Shown: positions 37,932 through 44,741 of the stretch, piece after piece
Layout: each line of letters begins with the position of its first letter
How positions within the stretch are numbered: position 1 is the first letter of the stretch
NCBI GenBank assembly: GCA_963833375.1
Contig: CAWHXR010000004.1
Location: 310,001 to 374,000, forward strand
DNA length: 64,000 nucleotides
DNA from: DASUPK01 sp963833375
GTDB taxonomy: Bacteria > Actinomycetota > Thermoleophilia > Solirubrobacterales > 70-9
Direction: 5' to 3'
The notes under the pieces: generated by a model
What the model saw: only the letters and a program-made list of their open reading frames with translations
What the model was told of the DNA's origin: nothing
Database searches by the model: none
Made by a program: the position numbers and the translations under genes

Positions 37932-38669
37932 CTCACGATGGCTCTTCAGGGAACGGCATCAAGACCTCGCGGCGCTCCGGCACGCGGGAGGCGGGATCCA
38001 CCTCGAGCACCCGCAGCAACGCGTCGGCGCCGGCGGCCGAACGGGTCTGGCGGACCGCCTCAGCGATGCGCTTGCGCCGCTCCTGATCGGGGCTCGAGAG
38101 GGTCAGCTGCTCACCGGTCTCCGGCCCCAGCGCCACCGCCTCCAGCCGCAGAGTCGCCGCGGGGGCCGGGAGCAGGGTGAGATGGGGGAGGAGGGCATCG
38201 GAGAGACGGGCCCGGTCGGCACTCGCCCGCCGCAGCGCCACCTGGCGGCGCCAACCACCGCCTGCCGCCAGCCGGGCGGAGAGGCGCAGGGCCCGCAGGG
38301 TCCTGCCGCGCCGTCCGCCGTGCGCGAGCAGGCGGGAGATCAACAGCTCGAGCGCTCTCTCCAGCTGCTGGCCGGAGACGGCCTCGGGCAGCTCGAGCTC
38401 TACCGCGATCGCCTCGCGCACCGGCCTCGGCCGCAGCGGCTCGTCGCCGCCCCGTGCCAGCCTCAGGGCCCGCAAGCCAAGCCGGCCGAAGCGGTCGGCG
38501 ACCGCGTCCCGCGGCAGCCCCGCGAGCCGCCCGAGGGTGGAGATCCCGAGCCGCTCGAGCTCGTTGGGGAGGTCGTCCCCGTCTCCGCCCAGCGCGCCCG
38601 CAGAGGAGTGAAACCGGCAGCGGCTTCAGGAACTCGGCAGCGGTCCCATCGGGAACGATGCCAGGACGC

Positions 38670-38745
38670 AAAACGGGTTGCTCCTCGCTTCCACCCAAAA
38701 CGGGTCGCGCCTGGCGGCGCGCCCTCGCATTACACCCTCCCACTA
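38670..38745 (-). repeat. PRE palindromic element, copy 9 (nested pair in imuB)
   Basis: In minus orientation an inner copy (38697-38732: TAATGCGAGGG, CGCGCC/GGCGCG, ACCCGTTTT) lies between GGGAGGGTG and GTGGAAGCGAGGAGCAACCC of an outer copy. About 65 bp are nearly identical to the copy at 39870-39945, in the opposite orientation. Confidence 0.85.
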
Positions 38746-39135
38746 CAGCCGCCGCGTACGCGCAGAAGCGGCCCGGGCCGGCGCCCAGTCGAGTCGAGGA
38801 ACCGAGCTCGCGACGGGCGCGCTCGAGCACGCCCTCGATCCCTCCCCAGAGGCCGCTCAGTCCCCCGGCTTCGAAGAACGCCTCTCCGGCTCGTCCCGAC
38901 TCGACCTCCGCGCCGATCCCCTCCAGCCGCCGCAGCGCCTCATCCCAGGAGCGCTCGGCCCGCTCGAGGTCCGGCGGGATCAGGGCCAGCTCGGGACAGC
39001 GGGAGAGCGCCTCTCCCACCCTCATCCCCGGCCGCAGCCCGAACCGCTCGGCCGGAGCCGAGACCTCTCCGATCAGCTGGGCGGCGCCGGGCTCGGGTGC
39101 CAGCGCCGCGGGGCGCCTCATCAGAGGCGAGGACG

Positions 39136-39196
39136 TCATGCGAGGGCGCTCCGACAGCAGCGACCCGTTTAGTGCTGGGTGCGACCCGTTTGATGA
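39136..39196 (+). repeat. PRE palindromic element, copy 10 plus right half-copy
   Basis: TCATGCGAGGG, CGCTCCGACAGCAGCG, ACCCGTTTAGTG (39136-39174), followed by a second right half TGCGACCCGTTTGATGA (39179-39195). It lies in the 5' part of imuB and is probably another nested copy whose outer left half has decayed. Confidence 0.75.
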
Positions 39197-39255
39197 TGGC
39201 TCGGCGACCGCTGCGATCAGCCGGAAGCGGGGGATCAGGGCGCAGGTGACGGGCA

Positions 39256-39271
39256 TCGAACGTATGTTCGT
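39256..39271. promoter_or_regulatory. LexA-type SOS box at the imuB start
   Basis: CGAAC-GTAT-GTTCG (39257-39270) matches the actinobacterial/Gram-positive SOS box, a CGAAC and GTTCG palindrome with 4-nt spacer. It directly abuts the imuB ATG (39254-39256, minus strand). On the minus strand TTGACC (39284-39289) with a -10 overlapping the box would give a leaderless, LexA-repressed transcript. Confidence 0.75.
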
Positions 39272-39360
39272 ATACCCACGCCGAAAGGTCAAGGAACCCG
39301 CCCGAAAATGCGTCCAATCTCCGGTTAGAGAGCGCGGCGAGCGGGAAGCCTTGGGGCACC

Positions 39361-39603
39361 ATGCTGATCGCCGCCGTCATCGTCTTCTGCATCGTGCTCC
39401 TGGTGCTCGCCTTCCTCGCGCCGAGCCTCTCGCGCTACTTCCAGCGGGCGGGCGACAAGCCGCTCCAGCTGGGCGAGCGAGGGGCCGGAAACGCTCCGGG
39501 CAAGCTCGGCGACTGGCTGCGGAAGCCCTTCTCGAAGTCGCGCAAGGCGGTCAGCAAGAGCGGCTCGAAGGGCCGGGAGGGCCGGGCCAAAGCTCCGCTC
39601 TAG
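39361..39603 (+). CDS. Small single-span membrane protein (DUF6411-like)
   Basis: 80 residues. One N-terminal membrane segment (LIAAVIVFCIVLLVLAFLAP), then a basic cytoplasmic tail with PGKLGDWLRKPFSKSRKAVSKS and GREGRAKAPL. I associate this layout with a small actinobacterial family (DUF6411 from memory, not certain). No function is known. It is divergent from imuB and separated from it by 104 bp containing the SOS box. Confidence 0.65.
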   Translation: MLIAAVIVFCIVLLVLAFLAPSLSRYFQRAGDKPLQLGERGAGNAPGKLGDWLRKPFSKSRKAVSKSGSKGREGRAKAPL

Positions 39604-39623
39604 CGGACTACCCGGCTTCGCCG

Positions 39624-39670
39624 TCAAACGGGTTGCTCCTCGGCTTTGCCTGCGGAGCACCCTCGCATTA
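39624..39670 (-). repeat. PRE palindromic element, copy 11
   Basis: In minus orientation: TAATGCGAGGG, arms TGCTCC/GGAGCA, loop GCAGGCAAAGCCGA with internal GGC-AAA-GCC pairing, ACCCGTTTGACG. It lies between two small genes. Confidence 0.85.
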
Positions 39671-39681
39671 CTCTCACGCGA

Positions 39682-39873
39682 GTGCCGAAGCGCGAACCGA
39701 CAACCGAGGAGCTTCGCCGCGTCCAGCACGAGCGAGCGACCGAGGAGCACGAGGCGATCGACACCTCGCTCACCCCGGATGAGGAGCGCCAGCACCGGCG
39801 GCGCGCCGACAAGTCCGCCTATCTCGAGCGGATGCTGGCCAAGCGCGAGCGCTCGGAGCGCCGCGACGGATGA
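39682..39873 (+). CDS. Small charged protein of unknown function
   Basis: 63 residues from the GTG at 39682 (VPKREPTTEELRRVQHER). A longer frame from 39646 would begin inside a PRE repeat and add MPAEHPRITLTR, so the repeat-derived start is not preferred. Highly helical and charged (TEEHEAIDTSLTPDEERQHRRRADKSAYLERMLAKRE). Its stop codon TGA is the first three bases of the next PRE copy. No family is recognised. Confidence 0.55.
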   Translation: MPKREPTTEELRRVQHERATEEHEAIDTSLTPDEERQHRRRADKSAYLERMLAKRERSERRDG

Positions 39874-39945
39874 TGCGAGGGCGTAATGCGAGGGCGCGCC
39901 GCCAGGCGCGACCCGTTTTGCGTGGAAGCGAGGAGCAACCCCGTT
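39870..39945 (+). repeat. PRE palindromic element, copy 12 (nested pair)
   Basis: Outer left TGATGCGAGGGCG (39871-39883), inner copy TAATGCGAGGG-CGCGCC-GCCA-GGCGCG-ACCCGTTTT (39884-39919), outer right GTGGAAGCGAGGAGCAACCC (39922-39941). Supplies the stop codon of the preceding small gene. Confidence 0.85.
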
Positions 39946-39949
39946 CGCG

Positions 39950-40438
39950 TTGGTCCGGCTCGCCCTGATCGCTGACACCCATCTGCCGCGCGGCAGCCGC
40001 CGCCTCTCGGAACCATGCCTTGATGCCCTGCGCGTCGCGGACCTGATCGTCCACGCCGGCGACTTCAGCGATGCGTCGGTGCTCGCCGAGCTTCGCGAGC
40101 TGGGCCCGGTGGCCGCGGTGCACGGCAACGTCGACAGCCCGCAGCTGCGGCGGGAGCTCCCCGAGACGCTCTCGCTGAAGCTCGGCGGGGCGACCCTCGC
40201 CGTGATCCACGACGCCGGCCCCGCCAAGGGGCGCCTCGAGCGCCTGCGGGCCCGCTTTCCGGATGCGGACGCCGTGGTCTTCGGCCACTCGCACATGCCG
40301 CTGCACGAGGAACGTGACGGATTCCAGATCTTCAATCCCGGGAGCCCAACCGAGCGGCGCCGCTCCCCCCGGCGGTCGATGGGGGAGGCGACGGTTGGCG
40401 ACGGCAGGATCGAGCTCCGCCACCTCGCATTGCCATGA
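39950..40438 (+). CDS. YfcE/MJ0936-type metallophosphoesterase
   Basis: 162 residues with a TTG start directly after a PRE repeat. Metal-binding motifs in order: LIADTHLPRG (D-x-H), VHAGDFSD (GD), AVHGNVDSPQLR (GN(V)D), AVIHDAGPAKG (H) and VVFGHSHMPLHEERDG (GHSH). These form the two-metal site of small phosphodiesterases. Likely cytoplasmic; natural substrate unknown (cyclic nucleotide or small phosphodiester). Next gene starts 7 bp later. Confidence 0.9.
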   Translation: MVRLALIADTHLPRGSRRLSEPCLDALRVADLIVHAGDFSDASVLAELRELGPVAAVHGNVDSPQLRRELPETLSLKLGGATLAVIHDAGPAKGRLERLRARFPDADAVVFGHSHMPLHEERDGFQIFNPGSPTERRRSPRRSMGEATVGDGRIELRHLALP

Positions 40439-40445
40439 TTCGCGG

Positions 40446-40925
40446 GTGACGGCTCGAGCCATCGCCACCCTGGCAGTGCTGAGCGCCATCGCTCTCCCGG
40501 GCTGCGGGTCCTCGGATCAGAGCTCGGTGCCGGGCGGCGCGGACGCGGACGCCGCGCGGGTGATCAAGGAGTGGGCCGATGAGCTCCGTGCCGGGGATGT
40601 TCAGGCCGCCTCCGATCGATTCGAGATCCCGGCGATCGTCCAGAACGGGACCGCTCCGCTCCGCCTGACTGATAGACGGGGCGTTGTCGCCTTCAACGAG
40701 TCCCTGCCGTGCGGTGCGAAGCTGACCCGCGCCGTCACCTCCGGGAGGTACACGATCGCGACCTTCGAGCTGACCGAGCGACCCGGCCCCGGAGATTGCG
40801 GCGGTGGGGTCGGCGAAACCGCCAAGACCGCCTTCGTGATCCACGACGGACGAATCGCCGAATGGCGCCGGGTCGTCGATCTGCCGCCGGCCGCGGAGCC
40901 GCCGACGAGCGGCCCGGTCGTCTGA
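40446..40925 (+). CDS. Lipoprotein with NTF2-like C-terminal domain
   Basis: 159 residues from GTG 40446. The signal peptide ARAIATLAVLSAIALPGCGSS ends in the lipobox LPGC, so the mature protein is probably anchored to the membrane by Cys 20. The rest (VIKEWADELRAGDVQAASDRF, later a beta-rich part with TVRFVIHDGRI-like FVIHDGRIAEWRRV) resembles SnoaL/NTF2-like folds often found in actinobacterial lipoproteins. Two further Cys could form a disulphide. Function unknown. Confidence 0.7.
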   Translation: MTARAIATLAVLSAIALPGCGSSDQSSVPGGADADAARVIKEWADELRAGDVQAASDRFEIPAIVQNGTAPLRLTDRRGVVAFNESLPCGAKLTRAVTSGRYTIATFELTERPGPGDCGGGVGETAKTAFVIHDGRIAEWRRVVDLPPAAEPPTSGPVV

Positions 40926-40927
40926 GT

Positions 40928-41347
40928 ATGGCCAGGATCGAGTCCTTCGACTTCCTCTACATGCCGAGCAGCGACGTCGCGCGTGATCTCGGCTACTACC
41001 GCGACGTCCTGGGGGCCGAGATCGTGTTCGCCATCGAGGCCTTCGGGACCAGGGTCGCGCAGGTGAGGCTGGTCGAAGGAGGACCGCGCCTCCTGCTCGC
41101 CGGGCATCTCGAGGGTGAGGCCCCCGTCGTGCTCCATCGGGTGGACGATCTCGAGGCGACGCTGGCGGACCTTCGGGAGCGCGGCGCGGTGATCGAGGCG
41201 GAGTTCGGCTTCCCCCACGGGCCGGCGGCGGAGCTACGCACCCCCGGAGGGCAGCGGCTGGCGTTCTACGAGCTGACCAGGCCGGAGGCCGACGAGCGGC
41301 TCGCGGGCCGGATGGACTTCGCGCCCGAGCCGCCTCAGGCGAGCTGA
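40928..41347 (+). CDS. VOC-family (glyoxalase/dioxygenase fold) protein
   Basis: 139 residues from ATG 40928, 2 bp after the lipoprotein gene. The vicinal oxygen chelate pattern is seen in SSDVARDLGYYRDVLGAEIVF, VVLHRVDDLEATLADLRERG and the ending ELRTPGGQRLAFYELT with the C-terminal Glu. One motif unit per strand order beta-alpha-beta-beta-beta is repeated twice. Could be a small-molecule lyase, dioxygenase or resistance protein; cannot be narrowed. Converges with the dehydrogenase gene (13 bp overlap). Confidence 0.8.
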   Translation: MARIESFDFLYMPSSDVARDLGYYRDVLGAEIVFAIEAFGTRVAQVRLVEGGPRLLLAGHLEGEAPVVLHRVDDLEATLADLRERGAVIEAEFGFPHGPAAELRTPGGQRLAFYELTRPEADERLAGRMDFAPEPPQAS

Positions 41348-42405
41348 TCGCGGACGCGCTCGATCACCGCGTCCGTGAACTCCGTCGTGCCGGCGTGGCC
41401 CTTCAGGTCAGGGGTGCGGATGCCGGCGGCCGCGGCGCCGAAGACGGCCTCGTAGACGGCACGCGAGGGCCGGTGCGCGGCCTCGACCCCGGCCTCACCG
41501 GCGTAGTGGAGAAGGGCTGCCGCCGCCAGGATCATCCCCATCGGATTCGCGATGTCCTTGCCCTCCAGGGCGGGAGCGGTCCCATGCGGCGCCTCGCTCA
41601 TCGCAACGCTGACGCGCAGCTCGTCGTCCAGCGCGAGGAGGACCGACTCGGCGCCGGCGATCGAGCCGTAGAGGGGGAGGACCAGGTCGGAGAGGAGGTC
41701 GCCGTCCCGGTTGAGGCAGGGGATGACGAGCGGCTCGCTGGCGCGGCCGGTGAGCAGCCCGGCGTAGGTGGCGTCGATCAGCAGCGGCTCGTAGCCGACA
41801 TCCGGGTAGCGCGCAGCCGCCGCGTCCATCTCCTCCTTCAGCATCCCCTCGTAGACCGGGCTGACCGTCCATTTCGGCCCGCCGTAGACGCGGCCGCCGA
41901 TCTGACCCGCCGTCCGGAAGGCGTACTCAGCCACCGCGCGGCAGTTCGAGCGGTGGATCACCTCGGTGCGCTGCGCCACCTCGTCGCCGTCCTCCGAGCG
42001 ACGGGATTCCTCCGCGCCGTAGGCGTCCTCGACCGCCATGCGGACCACCGAGATGGCGTGATGGATCCCGGCCACCGGGATGACGCCGGGGATGCGCCGG
42101 CCCGTCCTGACGATCACCTTGCCGTCGATCGCCTCGCGGATCAGCCGGTTGGGGCTGCCCACGTCGTCAGCGCCCTCCGGCGTGATCGTCGCCGCCTTGA
42201 TCCCGAAGCCGCCCTCAGCCATCGCCACGGCGGCGTCCGTGCAGACCGCGTTCTCGGTGCGGCGCCGGTTCTCCAGCGAGAGGTCGAAGCGCTCGAGCTC
42301 GACCTCCAGGCCGATCACGTCGGGCGAGATCACCCGGAGCGCCTGCTCGAGGAGCTCCTGGCCCGTCTGGTCTCCCTCGAGCACGACTATGCGCAGCCTG
42401 ACCAT
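41335..42405 (-). CDS. Isocitrate/isopropylmalate dehydrogenase family protein
   Basis: 356 residues. The beta-decarboxylating dehydrogenase fold is clear: VVLEGDQTGQELLEQALRVI at the N-terminus, YGGPKWTVSPVYEGMLKEEMD (catalytic Lys/Tyr region), LIDATYAGLLT in place of the usual DNxAMQL, GSIAGAESVLL, and EAPHGTAPALEGKDIANP for cofactor binding. It lacks the LeuB substrate motif RELTGGIYFG and has HHAISVVRMAVEDAYGAEE instead, so it is not a second LeuB. NAD-isocitrate or another 2-hydroxyacid dehydrogenase is possible. The TGA stop overlaps the convergent VOC gene. Confidence 0.82.
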   Translation of the reverse strand: MVRLRIVVLEGDQTGQELLEQALRVISPDVIGLEVELERFDLSLENRRRTENAVCTDAAVAMAEGGFGIKAATITPEGADDVGSPNRLIREAIDGKVIVRTGRRIPGVIPVAGIHHAISVVRMAVEDAYGAEESRRSEDGDEVAQRTEVIHRSNCRAVAEYAFRTAGQIGGRVYGGPKWTVSPVYEGMLKEEMDAAAARYPDVGYEPLLIDATYAGLLTGRASEPLVIPCLNRDGDLLSDLVLPLYGSIAGAESVLLALDDELRVSVAMSEAPHGTAPALEGKDIANPMGMILAAAALLHYAGEAGVEAAHRPSRAVYEAVFGAAAAGIRTPDLKGHAGTTEFTDAVIERVRDQLA

Positions 42406-42410
42406 CTGGG

Positions 42411-42485
42411 TGCGAGGCTATATGCGAGGGCGCCCCGAGAGGCGCGACCGTTTTGTGCGGGAGCGAGGAGCAACCCGTTAGATGA
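42411..42485 (+). repeat. PRE palindromic element, copy 13 (nested pair)
   Basis: Outer left TGCGAGGC (42411-42418), inner TATGCGAGGG-CGCCCC-GAGA-GGCGCG-ACCGTTTT (42421-42454), outer right GCGAGGAGCAACCCGTTAGATGA (42463-42485). The inner right end has lost one C. The final ATG is the start codon of the next gene. Confidence 0.8.
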
Positions 42486-42814
42486 CGAACGAGAGCTGCA
42501 CCTGGTGCGGAGCCGAGGTCGAGCCCGAGGACGGGTTCCGCGCGTATGAGCCCGCCGGCGAGCGCCGGGCGGTCTTCTGCCGGCTGGAGCACGTTGTCCC
42601 CTGGTCGCTCCAGGGCGCGCATTGGGAAGCCGGCGGGCTGACGGAGCCTCCGAGCCTCGACGAGGGAGCCACCACCTGCTCGCACTGCGGCGCCGAGCTC
42701 GGTGACGCCCACGTCCTGCTGGTCCGCCATCGTGGCGAGCACCGTGTCGCCGACGGCTTCTGCTCGGTGGACCACATGAACGAGTGGGCCAAGGCCGGCG
42801 GGCGCTGGCGCTAG
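42482..42814 (+). CDS. Small protein with two zinc-ribbon-like Cys pairs
   Basis: 110 residues; the ATG is the right end of a PRE repeat. Two knuckle-type pairs are visible: CTWCGAEVEP at residues 6-9 and TTCSHCGAELGD at about 65-68. Each is followed by a further Cys before a helix (VFCRLEHVVPW and GFCSVDHMNEW), so the protein is a tandem duplication of a C-x2-C...C-x3-H type unit (compare EHVVPW with DHMNEW). Zinc binding is probable. Function unknown. Confidence 0.7.
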   Translation: MTNESCTWCGAEVEPEDGFRAYEPAGERRAVFCRLEHVVPWSLQGAHWEAGGLTEPPSLDEGATTCSHCGAELGDAHVLLVRHRGEHRVADGFCSVDHMNEWAKAGGRWR

Positions 42815-42859
42815 GTTGCCGTATTCGCGCAGATTGCGGGTTCGTCTGGGGCGGTCCCC

Positions 42860-42887
42860 TTGAACTCCGGCTCGCCGCGTGTAGGGT
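42860..42887 (+). promoter_or_regulatory. Promoter of tandem small RNA 1
   Basis: TTGAAC (42860-42865), 16-bp spacer, TAGGGT (42882-42887). A shared box CGCAGATTGC lies 32 bp upstream (42828-42837). The same arrangement recurs exactly 151 bp downstream. Confidence 0.6.
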
Positions 42888-42893
42888 GGCCGC

Positions 42894-42971
42894 ACTTGAA
42901 CAGAGCAGGTTGACCGAAAGGCCAATCAGCTTCTCGTTCAAAGGAACGGCCCGGGAAACCGGGCCGTTTCG
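42894..42971 (+). ncRNA. Tandem small RNA 1 (two GAAA-loop hairpins)
   Basis: Predicted transcript of about 78 nt. First hairpin: TTGAAC (42896-42901) with GTTCAA (42936-42941), continuing inward through AGAGC/GCTTCT and GGTTGACC/GGCCAATC to a GAAA loop (42915-42918). Second: AACGGCCCGG-GAAA-CCGGGCCGTT (42945-42968), followed by TTC, a terminator. It has no reading frame of note and belongs to the pair with 43045-43104. Confidence 0.6.
42945..42970 (+). terminator. Intrinsic terminator of small RNA 1
   Basis: 10-bp perfect stem with GAAA loop (42955-42958), then TTTC. Confidence 0.8.
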
Positions 42972-43010
42972 CTTTCGCCGCAGATTGCATCAACGTCCGT
43001 TCAGGGCCCC

Positions 43011-43038
43011 TTGACTTCGCCCGCAGGAGGCGTAGGCT
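43011..43038 (+). promoter_or_regulatory. Promoter of tandem small RNA 2
   Basis: TTGACT (43011-43016), 16-bp spacer, TAGGCT (43033-43038), with CGCAGATTGC 32 bp upstream (42979-42988). Same spacing as the copy 151 bp before. Confidence 0.65.
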
Positions 43039-43044
43039 GGTTTC

Positions 43045-43104
43045 CAACGGAACAAGGGAAACCTTGTTCCCAGAAAGGGCCCGGGAAACCGGGCCCTTTC
43101 ACTT
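43045..43104 (+). ncRNA. Tandem small RNA 2 (two GAAA-loop hairpins)
   Basis: Predicted transcript of about 60 nt. Hairpin GGAACAAGG-GAAA-CCTTGTTCC (43049-43070, perfect 9 bp), then GAAAGGGCCCGG-GAAA-CCGGGCCCTTTC (43073-43100, perfect 12 bp), which acts as terminator. The second hairpin differs from that of small RNA 1 at the base, while loop and inner stem are the same. Confidence 0.65.
43073..43104. terminator. Probable bidirectional terminator
   Basis: 12-bp perfect stem with a GAAA loop. It terminates small RNA 2 on the plus strand and lies directly at the stop codon (43099-43101) of the convergent hydrolase gene. Confidence 0.8.
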
Positions 43105-44115
43105 CTTCTGGGTCCGTGCCTGCTTCTTGGCCGCCGCCGGCTTCTTCGGAGCGGTCGGCGCCTTCGGGGGCTTCGCGAACGCCAGGATCAGCGGCGCGAC
43201 CAGCTCCGGCTTCTCGACGTTGGGGGAGTGGCCGGCGCCGGGGATCAGGTGCGTCTGCGCGCCGGGCACGTTCCGCCGGTAGCGGTCGACCGCCTCCTGG
43301 GCGTCGTAGATCTGGTCCTCCGCGCCGAAGACCACCAGCAGCGGCAGATGGGTCGCCGCGAGACGCTGGTCGAGGGGCTGCTCGTCGACGAAGTTCTTCT
43401 CCTCGTCGACGGTGTCCTTGTACGCGGTGTAGGTCATCGCGCGCAGATCGTCGACGGGCTGGTCGGGATTGTCGAAGCCGCTCGAGATGTCGTAGCCGGG
43501 GGCGAATGCCTGGTCGTACTGGTTGCGGATCAGGGACTTCGGCGCCACCTGCGCCAGGCGGTTCGCGGCCTGGCCGATGATCGGCCAGTAGCTCAGGCGC
43601 TGACCGACAGGCTCGTTCTCGAAGCCGTCCTCGGGCGCCTGATCGATGATCACAACGCGAGAGGCGAGCTGGGGGCTCTGCTGGGCCAGGGCGGTCGCCA
43701 CGCTCCCGCCGAGCGAATGGCCGACGACGGTGGCGTCGACGACCCCGAGCTTCGCCAGCGCTTCCGCCGCCGCGCTCGCCTGATCGTCGATCGCGTAGCC
43801 GGCGCCGGGCTTGGCCGAGCCACCATGGCCGAGGAGATCGACCCGGATGACGCGATGGTGCGGCTCGAGCAGCGGGGCGAGGTGATCCCACCAGTCCATC
43901 GAGCACGTGTAGCAGTGGATCAGCACGACCGGGGGGCTCTGGCGGTTGCCCTGATCGAGCACCTGGAGGGTCCCGCCGGAGGTGTCGACGAGCCTCGCGC
44001 CGTCGTCTCGGTGGTAGGCGTCCTTGGTCGCGTTCGAGACGACGATCGCGTTGAGCAGCAGCAGGACGATGATCCCGCCGACGACACCGATCGTGATCTT
44101 GGCCCAGCCGGGCAT
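43099..44115 (-). CDS. Membrane-anchored alpha/beta hydrolase
   Basis: 338 residues. N-terminal membrane anchor (ITIGVVGGIIVLLLLNAIVV, about 7-26), so the hydrolase probably faces the outside of the membrane. Catalytic triad candidates: nucleophile Ser in VVGHSLGGSVA (about 145), Asp in FGAEDQIYDAQ, His in PGAGHSPNVEKPE. The oxyanion region IHCYTCSMDWWDHL is typical. The C-terminus is Lys/Ala/Pro-rich (PKKPAAAKKQARTQKK) and probably binds nucleic acid or wall polymers. Substrate unknown (esterase, lipase or epoxide hydrolase type). Followed upstream by the HD-domain gene, 6 bp apart. Confidence 0.85.
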   Translation of the reverse strand: MPGWAKITIGVVGGIIVLLLLNAIVVSNATKDAYHRDDGARLVDTSGGTLQVLDQGNRQSPPVVLIHCYTCSMDWWDHLAPLLEPHHRVIRVDLLGHGGSAKPGAGYAIDDQASAAAEALAKLGVVDATVVGHSLGGSVATALAQQSPQLASRVVIIDQAPEDGFENEPVGQRLSYWPIIGQAANRLAQVAPKSLIRNQYDQAFAPGYDISSGFDNPDQPVDDLRAMTYTAYKDTVDEEKNFVDEQPLDQRLAATHLPLLVVFGAEDQIYDAQEAVDRYRRNVPGAQTHLIPGAGHSPNVEKPELVAPLILAFAKPPKAPTAPKKPAAAKKQARTQKK

Positions 44116-44121
44116 CCTCCG

Positions 44122-44718
44122 CTAATTCTCTGTCGCGGAGGTGTCGCCTTCCATGGGGCCGAGCCCGAGCTCGTCGGAGCGCTCGGAGAGCGCCTCGATG
44201 ATCAGGGCGATGTGCTCGTCGGGATCCACCCCGAGCTCGTCGATCCCGCGCTGGACCTCTTCGCGGCTGACGGCCGCGGCGAACGAGGGCTGCTTGAGCT
44301 TCTTCTTGACGGACTTCGGCTTCATGCCCTCGATCCCGGTGGGGCGGACCAGGGCGCAGGCGGCGACGAACCCCGAGAGCTCGTCCACCGCGTAGAGCGT
44401 CTTCGCCATCCGGGTCTCGCGCGGGACGCCCATGAAGTCGGCGTGTCCGGCCACGGCGTCGATCACGTCGCGCGGATAGCCGCGCTCCTCGAGCTTCTTG
44501 ACCGCGTGGCGGGGGTGGCCGGTGTCCAGGTCGGGGTAGCGCTCGTAGTCGAGGTCGTGGACCAGCCCGGTGACGGCGTAGATCTCCTCGTCCTCGTCCC
44601 ACTTGCGCGCGTAGGCACGCATCGCGGCCTCGACTCCGAGCAGGTGCTTTCTGAGCGAATCCGACTCGATCCACTCACAGACGAGCTGCCATGCATCGTC
44701 CCTTGAGACGTCAGCCAT
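44122..44718 (-). CDS. HD-domain hydrolase
   Basis: 198 residues. HD-type metal phosphohydrolase: HLLGVEAAMRAYARKWDEDE, then the HD pair in GLVHDLDYERYPDLDTGHPRHAV (about 52-74) and DVIDAVAGHADFMGVPRETRMAKTLYAVDELSGFV. This subgroup, often annotated as a predicted hydrolase of about 190 residues, usually acts on nucleotides. It probably forms a two-gene unit with the hydrolase downstream. The gene is divergent from murA with only 23 bp between start codons. Confidence 0.85.
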   Translation of the reverse strand: MADVSRDDAWQLVCEWIESDSLRKHLLGVEAAMRAYARKWDEDEEIYAVTGLVHDLDYERYPDLDTGHPRHAVKKLEERGYPRDVIDAVAGHADFMGVPRETRMAKTLYAVDELSGFVAACALVRPTGIEGMKPKSVKKKLKQPSFAAAVSREEVQRGIDELGVDPDEHIALIIEALSERSDELGLGPMEGDTSATEN

Positions 44719-44741
44719 GAGGCTGGTTACTCTAGGCGCCC

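Larger units (their letters stand above)
37933..39256 (-). pseudogene. imuB: ImuB-like Y-family polymerase, frameshifted and interrupted by PRE repeats
   Basis: The N-terminal part (ATG 39256, MPVTCALIPRFRLIAAV) continues through ALAPEPGAAQLIGEVSA, GMRVGEALSRCPELALIPPD, LEGIGAEVESGRAGEAFFEA and LKPLPVSLL. The frame is then lost at about 38580-38605 and the family sequence resumes one base out of phase (LPNELERLGISTLGRLAGLP, then ALRLARGGD) to the stop at 37933. Two PRE insertions are read through in frame, after LIAAVAE (39136-39196) and after CAYAAAVV (38670-38745). ImuB is a catalytically inactive adaptor that brings DnaE2 to the beta clamp. Either the mutasome is broken here or there is a sequencing or assembly error in a GC-rich stretch. 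Confidence 0.8.

Noticed and set aside
34459..42485. CRISPR array
   Set aside because: The repeats are palindromic, occur singly at gene edges in both orientations and have no regular spacers or cas genes.
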